Position numbers and translations under genes: made by a program
In this document: piece after piece, positions 27,333-35,839 of the stretch
Position numbering within the stretch: the stretch's first letter is position 1
How the letters are laid out: every line of letters starts with the position of its first letter
The notes under the pieces: model-generated
Seen by the model: only the letters and a program-made list of their open reading frames with translations
The model's database searches: none
What the model was told of the DNA's origin: nothing
Source: Desulfobacterales bacterium
GTDB taxonomy: Bacteria > Desulfobacterota > Desulfobacteria > Desulfobacterales > Desulfosalsimonadaceae
Direction of reading: 5' to 3'
DNA: 64,000 nucleotides
Assembly: GCA_018335195.1 (NCBI GenBank)
Contig: JAGXKN010000006.1
Location: 38,763-102,762 of the forward strand

Positions 27333-27617
27333 TCACTCATCACCCACCTTACTGGCCGCCGTTTTCGGGCTGTTTTCCGAGACATATGCGGCAAGGGCCT
27401 CAAGCGAGGCAAATACCTTTTCTCCGAGTTCCTTGTTGTCAATGATCACGCAATAATCCTGTTCAAGCATCATTACCAGCTCAAGTATGTCAATTGAATC
27501 AATACCCAGATCCCCGCCCACCAGCGGGGCTTTCTCGTCAATATCTTCCGGGTTTACGTCTTCCAGGTAAAGGGTCTCAATGATTTTTCCCTTGAGCTCT
27601 TCGATCAGTTCCTGCAT
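27333..27617 (-). CDS. Acyl carrier protein
   Basis: A 94-residue acidic helical protein with the phosphopantetheine site GIDSIDILELV, where the serine receives the 4'-phosphopantetheine arm. It carries the growing acyl chain for the type II synthase encoded around it. I chose the ATG at 27617 (AAGGG eight bases upstream); the longer frame from a TTG at 27635 has no ribosome site. It diverges from the ApeP-like dehydratase gene. It is one of three ACPs in the locus; the others are at 45.4 and 61.4 kb. Confidence 0.9.
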   Translation of the reverse strand: MQELIEELKGKIIETLYLEDVNPEDIDEKAPLVGGDLGIDSIDILELVMMLEQDYCVIIDNKELGEKVFASLEALAAYVSENSPKTAASKVGDE

Positions 27618-27628
27618 GGAAATTGCCC

Positions 27629-27657
27629 TTGTCAAACCGATAAATTTATTTTATGAT
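27629..27657 (+). promoter_or_regulatory. Sigma-70-like promoter for the dehydratase-FabG-LolA unit
   Basis: TTGTCA (27629-27634), a 17-bp spacer and TATGAT (27652-27657), each one mismatch from consensus, in a very AT-rich stretch 125 bp upstream of the first gene. It overlaps the start region of the divergent ACP gene. A second candidate -35 (TTGACA, 27733) lacks a good -10. Confidence 0.55.
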
Positions 27658-27781
27658 TAAAAATTAAATATTTATTATAATCAAAAATTTCAACCTTATC
27701 ATCCGGGGATCCGCAAGTCAATATTCTTTACTTGACAGGTATCAGTTCCATGGATCGTAACGTGATCACTCTCGGAAGGAC

Positions 27782-28213
27782 ATGACCCAGACGATTTATC
27801 CGGTTGAAGACTATCTCGCCCATCGCGGCCGGATGAAGCTGCTTGATGCCGTCGTGGACGTGGATGCGCAAAATGCGGTGGCCCGCTCGGTTACCACGGA
27901 GGCCTGGCCGCTTTTTGAAGGCGGTGCAATCCGGTCGATCGTCATTGTGGAGCTCGTGGCCCAGACCGCAGGGATCAATATCCGGTGGGAGGAGATGCAG
28001 GAGTCCGGGGGACGGGAAAAAGAGGGCGGGGGGCTTCTGGTGGGTATAAAGGAGGCAGTATTTCATGTTTCCCGCATTCCTGTGAATGCAATCGTTATTA
28101 CAATCGCCAAAAGGCGGCATGCGCACATGAATTATGCCGAGTACCATGGTTTTTCGAAAATCGGCGAGGACATCCTGGGGGAGGTTACAATCCAGGTATT
28201 CAGAACAGATTAA
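27782..28213 (+). CDS. ApeP-like 3-hydroxyacyl-ACP dehydratase (hotdog fold)
   Basis: A 143-residue single hotdog protein. YLAHRGRMKLLDAVV near the N-terminus and IVELVAQTAGI around residue 57-67 match the aryl polyene dehydratase ApeP and, more distantly, FabZ; the glutamate of VELVAQ is the likely acid. It would remove water from 3-hydroxyacyl-ACP to give the trans double bonds of a polyene. GGAAGGA precedes the ATG. It is first in a unit with FabG, a LolA-like protein and two lipoproteins, the order seen in aryl polyene loci. Confidence 0.78.
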   Translation: MTQTIYPVEDYLAHRGRMKLLDAVVDVDAQNAVARSVTTEAWPLFEGGAIRSIVIVELVAQTAGINIRWEEMQESGGREKEGGGLLVGIKEAVFHVSRIPVNAIVITIAKRRHAHMNYAEYHGFSKIGEDILGEVTIQVFRTD

Positions 28214-28237
28214 AGATATTTTTAGGGGAAATGCGGG

Positions 28238-28960
28238 ATGACGCAGAAGACAGCCATCGTAACCGGCGGCGGCCGGGGGATTGGACGGGCGATTTCTTTG
28301 GAACTGGCCGCAAGCGGATATCACGTGACCATTAATTATAAATCCGGTCGGGATGCTGCAGAGGAAACCCTGGAGATGATCCGGCAAAACGGCGGGCAAG
28401 GGCGCACAATCGCCTTTGACGTAACCGATGCCGAAGCGGTTCAGCAGGCGGTCAGGGAAATCGCAGGCGAGTTTGACATTGATGTTCTGGTCAATAATGC
28501 CGGCATCACCGCGGACGGACTTTTTGTCATGATGCCGGAAAAAGACTGGCAGTCAGTGATTGATACCTCCCTGGCCGGGTTTTATAACGTGACCAAGCCG
28601 GTACTCAAAAAAATGCTCCGGGCCAAGAAGGGCGCGATTGTGTCCATTTCCTCGGTTTCCGGGATCATGGGCAACCGCGGACAGGTCAATTATTCCGCAG
28701 CCAAGGCCGGGGTTATCGGTGCAAGCAAATCCCTGGCAGCAGAGGTGGCCCGCATGGGCGTCCGGGTCAACGCGGTGGCCCCGGGCTTGATCGAAACGGA
28801 AATGACGCGGGATGCCCCGGTGGATACGATCAAGCAGATGATTCCCATGGCCCGCATTGGCAAGCCGGAGGAAGTTGCCCGCGTGGTAAGGTTTCTGTGC
28901 TCAGCGGACGCTTCATACGTGACCGGGGAGGTAATTTCTGTTGACGGGGGAATGGCGTAA
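28238..28960 (+). CDS. fabG: 3-oxoacyl-ACP reductase (FabG/ApeQ-like SDR)
   Basis: A 240-residue classical short-chain dehydrogenase with TGGGRGIGRA (NADPH loop), LVNNAGI, catalytic serine in SISSVSG and the YSAAK Tyr/Lys pair, ending VISVDGGMA. It reduces 3-ketoacyl-ACP to 3-hydroxyacyl-ACP in each elongation cycle. It lies 24 bp after the dehydratase gene and 5 bp before the LolA-like gene. A second FabG is encoded at 58.8 kb. Its partner position suggests service to the ApeP-like dehydratase. Confidence 0.9.
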   Translation: MTQKTAIVTGGGRGIGRAISLELAASGYHVTINYKSGRDAAEETLEMIRQNGGQGRTIAFDVTDAEAVQQAVREIAGEFDIDVLVNNAGITADGLFVMMPEKDWQSVIDTSLAGFYNVTKPVLKKMLRAKKGAIVSISSVSGIMGNRGQVNYSAAKAGVIGASKSLAAEVARMGVRVNAVAPGLIETEMTRDAPVDTIKQMIPMARIGKPEEVARVVRFLCSADASYVTGEVISVDGGMA

Positions 28961-28965
28961 GTCCG

Positions 28966-29610
28966 ATGAAGAAGATCAGCAAAAATACGGAGTACGCGGC
29001 TGTCTTAACCGCACTGCTGGCATGTGCGGTTTTTCTGACAGGGTGGGCAGATGACCTGGAAACCCTCAAGGAAAAGGTGACATTTGTTGAGTCCATTCAG
29101 GCGGATTTCACTCAGGAAAAACATCTGGAAATGCTGGAGCAGCCCCTGATTTCAAAAGGAGAGCTGTATTTTCAGGCGCCCCGGTCGCTTCGCTGGGAAT
29201 ACACACAGCCGGTGAGAAGCGTCTTGTTGATGCATAACGACGAGATTCGCCGTTATGTCCGGACGGACAGCGGTATGGAGGCCCAGAAAAGCCGGAGCCT
29301 GGAGGCAATGCGGGTGTTTCTCGGGGAGATCTGCATGTGGATGCAGGGCGAGTTTGACGCCAACCCGGACCTGGAAGCCCGGATGAAATCGGACAGGCGG
29401 GTGGTTTTAACGCCGAAGGACCCGGCCATGGCAGAAGTCATCGAGCGTATTGAGCTTCGTCTGACCGATACGCCGGGGGTGATTGACGCGGTTTCGATAC
29501 ATGAAAGTGCCACCTCGTATACCGACATCCGGTTTCATGACACGAAAATCAACGAGGGTATTGAGAGCACGGTTTTTCAAAAGCTAAGCCACGGGCGGGA
29601 CAAACAATGA
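28966..29610 (+). CDS. LolA-like outer-membrane carrier protein
   Basis: A 214-residue periplasmic protein with an N-terminal signal segment (VLTALLACAVFLTGWA) and the LolA-type start of the mature domain: VESIQADFTQEKHLEML, then GELYFQAPRSLRWEYTQP. LolA proteins carry acyl-bearing molecules from inner to outer membrane. In aryl polyene loci a LolA-like protein works with an MMPL exporter and a lipoprotein; here the exporter is encoded at 36.7-39.9 kb. It sits directly after FabG, so it is likely devoted to the locus product rather than to general lipoproteins. Confidence 0.82.
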   Translation: MKKISKNTEYAAVLTALLACAVFLTGWADDLETLKEKVTFVESIQADFTQEKHLEMLEQPLISKGELYFQAPRSLRWEYTQPVRSVLLMHNDEIRRYVRTDSGMEAQKSRSLEAMRVFLGEICMWMQGEFDANPDLEARMKSDRRVVLTPKDPAMAEVIERIELRLTDTPGVIDAVSIHESATSYTDIRFHDTKINEGIESTVFQKLSHGRDKQ

Positions 29611-29629
29611 AACCAAAAGGAGGGAAAGA

Positions 29630-30058
29630 ATGAAAAAAATCATTTATGCATGTGCGATTTTAATGGTTTTTTTGCCCCTGATGGCGTGCAGTTCCGGATT
29701 GACCAAGGCGGAAATCGATCCCTGGCTGCAGCAGGTCGCCGGGGACAGGACGCCGGCAATCAATGTCGAGGGCCGTTGGCAGGATGCCAATGCAGATCCC
29801 GATACTCCGTTTAGCTGGGGCAGGGGGTTTTTGGAGCAGGAGGGAAATCAGGTCAAGGGTTCTCTCGGCAATTACAACGTTGAAGGAAAAGTGAGCGGGG
29901 ACAAGGTTTATCTGGTTTTTCTTTCCGCGGGCGAAGTCTATCATACGGCTCGCCTGGAAAAACAGAAGGATGGTGTTCTGCGCGGTGACTATTACTATTC
30001 TGATGACAAGGAACAGGAAAACGGCATGCCCATGGCACTGGAACGGGTGGAAAAATAG
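29630..30058 (+). CDS. Hypothetical lipoprotein
   Basis: A 142-residue protein with a type II signal peptide: MKKIIYACAILMVFLPLMAC, the cysteine being residue 20 in a LMAC lipobox. The mature part contains WGRGFLEQEGNQVKGSLGNY and alternating strands, suggesting a small beta-barrel or sandwich with a ligand pocket. I do not recognise the family. AAAAGGAGGG precedes the ATG. It lies between the LolA-like gene and another lipoprotein gene, so it probably acts in transport or placement of the lipid product. Confidence 0.7.
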   Translation: MKKIIYACAILMVFLPLMACSSGLTKAEIDPWLQQVAGDRTPAINVEGRWQDANADPDTPFSWGRGFLEQEGNQVKGSLGNYNVEGKVSGDKVYLVFLSAGEVYHTARLEKQKDGVLRGDYYYSDDKEQENGMPMALERVEK

Positions 30059-30092
30059 CCCTTCAGCAAACAAGCTCCCCGGGGGCATTCAG

Positions 30093-30803
30093 TTGGTCCG
30101 GGGAGCGATCCTGCTGCTGGTCTGTTTTTTGCTGTGCGTATCCGGCTGTCGGAGCCTTGCGCCGATCCAGCCGGCATCTTCGGCACTGCACGCGGATACA
30201 GCCCGGCAGTGCCGGGCGCATTTTCTGACCCGGCCCCGGCAATTGGTTCAATCATTGACGGCTTATCTGCCGGATGGGGGTGTCAGAGACGCCATTGCCG
30301 TTATCCGGATCCATCCGGAGGCCGGGCGGTTCAAGTGCGTGATCATGAGTGTGGAGGGGCTCGTGCTTTTTGACGGGGAATATGACGGCGCGGTGTCAAT
30401 CCACCGGGCGATCCCCCCGTTTGACGAAAAAAAGTTCGCCCGCGCCATGTTTGCCGATATCCGGCTGGCCTTCATATCCCCGGAAGCGTGGAATGTGGAA
30501 GTCGGCATCCTGTCCGGCGGCACGCCGATATGCAGGTACGCGTACAGCGACGGTAAAGGCTTTGTGGAGGTGCGGCTGTCCGGGGCAGATTGCCTGGAAA
30601 TCCGGCGATATACCGGCGGCAAAAGGCTCCGGGAAACCGTGGATATCTGTTACGCCCCGGCCTGCAGTTTTCCCGGATCCGGCGGGGCCGGCGAGATTCC
30701 TGTAAAGATCGACATTTTTCACCACGGCCTGTTTGGTTACCGGCTCGAGTTAAAACTGATAGAAGCAAAAGAATTGCCCCGGACTGAAAAGCAGGAGGGC
30801 TAA
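30093..30803 (+). CDS. DUF3261-like lipoprotein
   Basis: About 236 residues from a TTG at 30093 (GGGGG eight bases upstream). This start gives a type II signal peptide whose hydrophobic run ends at LCVSGCRSL, the lipobox Cys being residue 19. A longer open frame begins at 29970 inside the previous gene but adds only an implausible leader. The mature domain (PRQLVQSLTAYLPDG, FKCVIMSVEGLVLFDGEYDG) resembles the DUF3261 lipoproteins that accompany LolA and MMPL proteins in aryl polyene clusters (family assignment from memory). It ends in a 3-bp overlap with the convergent coiled-coil gene. Confidence 0.65.
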   Translation: MVRGAILLLVCFLLCVSGCRSLAPIQPASSALHADTARQCRAHFLTRPRQLVQSLTAYLPDGGVRDAIAVIRIHPEAGRFKCVIMSVEGLVLFDGEYDGAVSIHRAIPPFDEKKFARAMFADIRLAFISPEAWNVEVGILSGGTPICRYAYSDGKGFVEVRLSGADCLEIRRYTGGKRLRETVDICYAPACSFPGSGGAGEIPVKIDIFHHGLFGYRLELKLIEAKELPRTEKQEG

Positions 30804-31282
30804 ATTTTCGTGCTTTCCATCTGCTGATCGGTTTTTTCCAGGGAGCGGGAAAAATCCCGGAAGGCTTTTGAAAGGCCTTCCCGGAGCCGTTCCCAGGCGT
30901 CCTGTGACCCGGACTTGAACTTTTCAAGCCATGCGGCCATTTCCTCTCTCTGGCGCCGAAGCTGTTCCAGGTCGGATTTCATTTTTTCCCGCATTTCCCG
31001 GCTCATTTCCGATTTTTCTTCTTCGAACCGGCGTTGCATTTTTTCCAGGCGCTTGTCCATCTGATCGAGTTCGCTTTGGAATTTTTCCGCAGCCTCCTGC
31101 TGTTTTTCCGCGCTGTACTGCTTGAGGCTTTCCATGAATTCTATGGCATCCTGCTTTAGCTTCTCTCCCGAGTTGCCGCCGTTTTCCGTTGCCTGCGCAA
31201 AGCCTGCGGCGGGCAATGCCAGCAAGACCAGAAACAGGCCGATGCAGCCAAAATAACGTGTAAGGCTTTGATATGAGATCAT
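30800..31282 (-). CDS. Exported coiled-coil protein
   Basis: A 160-residue protein with a signal peptide (IGLFLVLLALPAAGFAQA) followed by an almost continuous charged coiled coil (about residues 40-150, rich in Glu, Lys, Gln and Arg). There is no catalytic domain. The ATG at 31282 has GGGAG seven bases upstream; the longer ORF start lacks support. Function unknown; it may be a periplasmic scaffold. It is on the same strand as, and 213 bp downstream of, the nine-gene minus-strand operon, with a short repeat of the ATCGAAATCGGTATC type in between, so operon membership is uncertain. Confidence 0.6.
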   Translation of the reverse strand: MISYQSLTRYFGCIGLFLVLLALPAAGFAQATENGGNSGEKLKQDAIEFMESLKQYSAEKQQEAAEKFQSELDQMDKRLEKMQRRFEEEKSEMSREMREKMKSDLEQLRRQREEMAAWLEKFKSGSQDAWERLREGLSKAFRDFSRSLEKTDQQMESTKI

Positions 31283-31495
31283 TTTAAACTCCCGTGACAA
31301 ATCTGGTAATAAATTTCTCTGCAATTCACGCAAATGCATGAAATCGGACGGCTTTTGCTGTATATTTTTTAAATATAGCATTTATTCGAATGATTGCACA
31401 ATTTTTCAGTCTTCTTTCGGCAAGTCCCCTTGCTCCGTTCCCTCCATCCAAATCGAAATCGGTATCCCAATCGAAAGAAAAAAACCGATTACTGA

Positions 31496-32317
31496 TCAGT
31501 CGGCCTGTGACTTTCGGATATTTTCTTTCATCAGCGGCCGTTCAATGAGCTCGCCCAGGGGGACCACCCGGAGGCCTTTTTCCGGGAGGCCGGCCAGGAT
31601 TTTCTCGATTTCGGCAAGCCAGATTTCCACGCTGAAACTCGCGGATTGCGGGCAGCAGTCGTGCAATAGCACGATGTCGCCGGAGCGGATTTTTGCCAGG
31701 ATTTTTCCGGAAAGCCCCTGGATCCAGCGGTTGCCAATGTCCGGGCCCCGGCGGCTGTAATGGATGCAGACCATTTCCCGGTTTTTTAATACGGCCCCGA
31801 GCTTCGGGTTCACCACCCCGGCCGGGGGGCGGAAGGTCAGGGGGGTGAGGCCGAAATCCCCGAGTACCTTTTGCGCGTCATCGATTTCGCAGGCCAGGGT
31901 TTTTTGCGATTTGAGCATGACAAGCACGTCATGGGTAAAGGTGTGGTTTCCGATGGCGTGGCCGGCGCCCAGGATACTGTTGACGAGTTCGGGGTGTGCC
32001 AGGGCTTTTTTCCCGGGGATAAAAAAGGTTGCATGCACGCCGAAGCGGGCGAGCAGTTCCAGTAAAAAGGGCGTGGTGCGCGAATCCGGGCCGTCGTCAA
32101 ACGTGACGGCCACGCTGCTGGTATCCCGCCGTCCCCGGCGGATGACGGGCAGAAACAGGCCGGTGGGCGGGAAAAAGGGCGCGGCCAGGCACGCGGCCAC
32201 AAACGCCGAAAGCACGGCCGCGGACAGGTAAGGGGAGATGGAAAAAAGTCCGGCCGCGGCAACACCGCAGATTATCCCCAGGATTTCTGCAGGGGCAATG
32301 GCGCGTTTGTTCTTCAT
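31496..32317 (-). CDS. Polysaccharide deacetylase family protein
   Basis: A 273-residue protein with two N-terminal membrane helices (about 10-50) and a NodB-type domain: VTFDDGPDS (catalytic and metal Asp), GNHTFTHD (metal histidines) and a C-terminal IVLLHDCC. These enzymes remove N-acetyl groups from sugars. The start overlaps the radical SAM stop as ATGA, making it the last gene of the nine-gene operon. Together with the glycosyltransferase it suggests a sugar is attached to the lipid product and then deacetylated (inference). Confidence 0.85.
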   Translation of the reverse strand: MKNKRAIAPAEILGIICGVAAAGLFSISPYLSAAVLSAFVAACLAAPFFPPTGLFLPVIRRGRRDTSSVAVTFDDGPDSRTTPFLLELLARFGVHATFFIPGKKALAHPELVNSILGAGHAIGNHTFTHDVLVMLKSQKTLACEIDDAQKVLGDFGLTPLTFRPPAGVVNPKLGAVLKNREMVCIHYSRRGPDIGNRWIQGLSGKILAKIRSGDIVLLHDCCPQSASFSVEIWLAEIEKILAGLPEKGLRVVPLGELIERPLMKENIRKSQAD

Positions 32318-33675
32318 CGGATCAGGTGCTCCCAGAGCGGACCCACATGGCCCCGGTCATGGAGCCGGGAGAGGATCTTTGCCGTTTTTTCGCCGCCTGC
32401 GCCGAAAACCCAGTTCATGCGATTTTGCGCCCGCTCCTGCAGGGTTTTTTCGATCTGTGCAAGCCCGATGCCATCGGGCTCATAAAAGCGCGGGGTCAAA
32501 AGATCCTGATCCCCTGCGATCTGCCCGGATGCAGCGGCAATTTCATAAAGCCGGGTGTGCGGGTAAATGCGGATGCCGGCAAAGAAAAAGCAGACTGTTT
32601 TTTCCAGTTCCTCGGCGTTGTCCAAGGTTTCGGCCAGGGTGCGGGCAGTTTCCGCCGGTGCACCCAGCAGAAAAAAGTGCGCCGTGTTCAGTCCGGCCGC
32701 AACAGCCGCGCGGTGGGCATCAAAAATATCCGCCGTGCGAAACGGTTTTCGATAGTTTTCCAGGACGGGATCGCAAAACGCCTCGGTGCCGAATTCCACG
32801 TGCGTCATGCCGGCATCGGCCAGGACCCTGAAATAATCGGCCGGCGGGCGCACCGGCGCGATATAGGCGCCCCACGGGATGTTTACCCCGGCCCTTTGAA
32901 ACGCCCGGGCCACTTCCATGCTGTGTTCGGGATCTGCATTGAATACCGAGTCTGTGACAAACAGATATCCGGCCCCGGCATCCTGGAGCATGCGCGCGGT
33001 ACGGCCCACGGCCTGCGGGGATCTTGCCCGCAGCCGCCGGCCTTCGATATGCGGGTAGGTGCAGTAGATGCAGTTAAAGGGGCATCCCCGCTGGGTCTGG
33101 ATGTTGAGCATGCCGCCCTTTTTCAGATAATAGGCCACATGCGGGCTTTCCGGGTCAAACCGCCTTGCAAGTTCTCCCTGCCAAGGCGCCGGATAGGAGA
33201 TGGTTTTCGCGCCGGTTTCGGGGTTGGCGGTCACCCCGGCCAGCGCGGAGACATCTGCCTGCTTTTCCAGTGCGTCCAGAAACTCGCTGAATCGTTCCCC
33301 TTCGCCGATAATCCCGTAGTCTGCCTGAAGCGCTTCCATCAGGCGGCCGGGAAAAAGGGTAAACCCGCTGCCGCCGAGTACCACCGGCGCCCGGGTGATT
33401 TGCCGGATGGCAGATATCAGCGACCGGTGCCGGTCAATATAGGTTTTGGGCGAGTTTACGTCCGTGTTGTCAATGTTTCTGATGGAAATGCCGATGACAT
33501 CCGGGGCTACTTGTCGGATCCGGCCTGCCATGGCCGCAGTATCCCCGGTTTTATTGATATCTGTGACAAACACCCGGTGCCTGTGGTCTATGGCCCCGGC
33601 CACGTAGTCGATTCCCAGGGGATAGACCGGGTAGGGCGAGGTTTCCGTGTTTGCCGAAATCAGAAGCACTTTCAT
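32314..33675 (-). CDS. B12-binding radical SAM protein, lipid-locus type
   Basis: A 453-residue enzyme: N-terminal cobalamin-binding-like domain (MKVLLISANTE, VVLGGSGFTLFP, YGIIGEGE) and a radical SAM barrel with TQRGCPFNCIYCTYPHIEG (CxxxCxxC) near residue 190. The ORF extends 41 codons upstream, but the ATG at 33675 begins the conserved start and overlaps the ketosynthase stop by ATGA. Such proteins are found with fatty acid synthase genes in candidate ladderane loci and in aryl polyene-like loci (recollection). A role in methylating or cyclising the acyl chain is inference. Confidence 0.78.
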   Translation of the reverse strand: MKVLLISANTETSPYPVYPLGIDYVAGAIDHRHRVFVTDINKTGDTAAMAGRIRQVAPDVIGISIRNIDNTDVNSPKTYIDRHRSLISAIRQITRAPVVLGGSGFTLFPGRLMEALQADYGIIGEGERFSEFLDALEKQADVSALAGVTANPETGAKTISYPAPWQGELARRFDPESPHVAYYLKKGGMLNIQTQRGCPFNCIYCTYPHIEGRRLRARSPQAVGRTARMLQDAGAGYLFVTDSVFNADPEHSMEVARAFQRAGVNIPWGAYIAPVRPPADYFRVLADAGMTHVEFGTEAFCDPVLENYRKPFRTADIFDAHRAAVAAGLNTAHFFLLGAPAETARTLAETLDNAEELEKTVCFFFAGIRIYPHTRLYEIAAASGQIAGDQDLLTPRFYEPDGIGLAQIEKTLQERAQNRMNWVFGAGGEKTAKILSRLHDRGHVGPLWEHLIR

Positions 33676-35825
33676 GCCCAAAACACCTCGATGGCCGTCA
33701 GGTTTTTGCCCGTGCCAAGCACCAGTACTGCGCCGCGGTTTAAGGGGATCGGCTCTTTTCCCCCCGGCTGCGGCGGAATCCGGTCCTGCTGCACGCACGC
33801 CGCGGCCAGGCTTACGGCCGCAGCCGAGGCAGAGGCGAATTCGCCCGTGTATTTCCGGTAATCCAATACCGGCACCACGGATCCTGTAAGGGATTGAAAC
33901 ATCTGCATCTGTTTCTCGCCGGTTTGCTGACAGCCCGCGGGAATACCGGCAAATATCGCCCCAAAGCGGTTTTTGACGGCATCCGCGCCGCCCAGGCGTT
34001 TGATCAGGGATTGGATGGGATGTTTTTTTTCATCCGCGCGCCGGAAAAATACGGGCCGCACCATCAGGCCGGTTTCCGCCCTTTTCAGGCACAGCCCGCC
34101 CCCGCCGTCGCAAGGCGTTTGGGTGCATGAAACCGAGGAATCAAACAGGAAAGAAAACCGCTGATGGCATTCGTCCGCGCCGATGACCAGAAACGGCCCG
34201 CCCGTGGGATCGCCCAGCACGGAGGCGGTCATCAGGGCCTGTTCAAACGAGTAGTCCCCGCCGGTCATGGTGATATTGGCGCCTGTGGCGCCAAACATCA
34301 TGGCGATTTCCCCGGCCGGGGCATTGTGTACCGAACCCACAAAGTCCATGGGACTGGAGAACCGTTCCTGGTTTTCAAACAGTCGGGCCAAAAAATCATT
34401 GGTCTCGGTGAGCGCGCCCCAGCCGGTGGCAAAAAAAACGTCGGATGGCGCGGATGCTTGTGCTGCGCTGTCAAGCGCCTCCCGGGCCACGCTCAGGGCG
34501 AGTCTGGGAAGTCTTTTCAGGCGGCGCACCGCCCGGGGCGGCAGATTCGCGGAGATCTCGGCAAGTTCGAGCATGCCGCCGCACGGTGCCCCTTCCAGGA
34601 AGGCCCTTGTTGTGTCTGCAGTCTTGCCGGCGCCGGTGATACAGGCATTTCCCACCACGGCCATGGGAATGGGCGAGAAATCCGCATCCCGGGTCTTGTT
34701 CCGGGGCCGGCCCACTGCAAGCGCCGCATTGTTACCCCCGAATCCGAAGGAATTGGACAGCACGGTCGCAATTTCCCGGGGCTCAGGCTCGGGTGGGGGC
34801 TGGAGCCCGAGTTCGGGATCCGGGTTCTGCATGCCGTGGTTTGCGGGAACCAGGTATTCCGAAATCGAGATGGCGGATACGGCCAGTTCAATGGCACCGG
34901 CGGCTGCCAGGCTGTGTCCGGATGCGCCCTTGATTGAGGACAGTCGGGGCACGCAGTTTTCGAACAGGCTGTTGACCGCCCTGGCTTCGGCCGCGTCATT
35001 GCTGATGGTTCCGGTCCCGTGCAGGTTGATGTAGTCGATGTCCGCCGGGTTCAGGCCGGCGGCGCGTATGGCGGCGTCCATTGCCCGGCGCGCCCCGCGC
35101 CCATCCGGATGCGGGGCTGTGGCATGATAGGCGTCGCAGGAAAGACCGAATCCCAGCATTTCCGCCTTCGCGTTATCCGGGGCCGCCTGTGCGGCCTCGA
35201 AAAACAGCATGGCCGCTCCTTCAGACAGGCTCATCCCGTCGCGATCCCGGTCAAACGGTTTTGCCCCTGTGGCTGAGAGCAGCTGCAGGGCGTTAAATCC
35301 GTGATACGTCATCCGGCACAGGGCATCTGCGCCCCCGGCCAGCACGGAGCCGGCCAGCCCGTTTTGCAGCATTGCAATGCCCAGGGCCACTGCCGCGGCC
35401 CCGGAGGAGCAGGCCGTGGACACGGTAAAAACCGGGCCGCTGCATTGACACGCATCCGCGATGTATTCGGCCACGGAGCCTGCGGCATGGTAGTGGTACG
35501 CGTGCGGATCATCGGCGCCGGATTTGAGCAGCAGTTCTGTTTTGGGCATTCCCCCGGTTGTCACGCCCATGATGACCGCGTCGGGAATTTTGCCGCCGCA
35601 GTCCGCCAAGGCGTCTTCTGCCGCGGCCCTGGCGATCTGGTGGGTCCTGGGAAGGTCGGGATCTGAAAACGCCTGCCGGATTTCCCCCACCGGCAGCGGC
35701 GCGGTGTGTTCAAACAGGGTCAGCGGACCGATGCCGCTTTGGTTGCGGCGCAGGCAAGCCGCGGTTTGCCGCAATCCCCGGCCGAGCGCGCTGATTATGC
35801 CAATGCCTGTGATATAAATGCCCAT
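33672..35825 (-). CDS. Ketosynthase fused to a chain-length factor-like domain
   Basis: A 717-residue two-domain protein. Residues 1-375 are a full condensing enzyme with Cys139 (STACSSG), His269 (NLHGTGT), His304 (GASGHSL) and a GFGGNN end. Residues about 386-717 resemble the stand-alone 'chain length factor' of aryl polyene clusters: RLPRLALSVAREAL, FSSPMDFVGSVHNAPAGEI, and no cysteine at the nucleophile position (GGDYSFEQAL). In known systems these are separate subunits of a heterodimer; here they are one chain. It would carry out iterative elongation of the aryl/polyene chain. It lies 14 bp after the acyltransferase gene and overlaps the radical SAM gene by 4 bp. Confidence 0.82.
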   Translation of the reverse strand: MGIYITGIGIISALGRGLRQTAACLRRNQSGIGPLTLFEHTAPLPVGEIRQAFSDPDLPRTHQIARAAAEDALADCGGKIPDAVIMGVTTGGMPKTELLLKSGADDPHAYHYHAAGSVAEYIADACQCSGPVFTVSTACSSGAAAVALGIAMLQNGLAGSVLAGGADALCRMTYHGFNALQLLSATGAKPFDRDRDGMSLSEGAAMLFFEAAQAAPDNAKAEMLGFGLSCDAYHATAPHPDGRGARRAMDAAIRAAGLNPADIDYINLHGTGTISNDAAEARAVNSLFENCVPRLSSIKGASGHSLAAAGAIELAVSAISISEYLVPANHGMQNPDPELGLQPPPEPEPREIATVLSNSFGFGGNNAALAVGRPRNKTRDADFSPIPMAVVGNACITGAGKTADTTRAFLEGAPCGGMLELAEISANLPPRAVRRLKRLPRLALSVAREALDSAAQASAPSDVFFATGWGALTETNDFLARLFENQERFSSPMDFVGSVHNAPAGEIAMMFGATGANITMTGGDYSFEQALMTASVLGDPTGGPFLVIGADECHQRFSFLFDSSVSCTQTPCDGGGGLCLKRAETGLMVRPVFFRRADEKKHPIQSLIKRLGGADAVKNRFGAIFAGIPAGCQQTGEKQMQMFQSLTGSVVPVLDYRKYTGEFASASAAAVSLAAACVQQDRIPPQPGGKEPIPLNRGAVLVLGTGKNLTAIEVFWA

Positions 35826-35839
35826 TAAACCCGTGCCCT

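Noticed and set aside
32326..33861. 511-codon plus-strand open frame
   Set aside because: Lies opposite the radical SAM and ketosynthase genes, with Arg/Gly/Pro/His-rich translation and no family motif; a shadow of GC-rich coding sequence.
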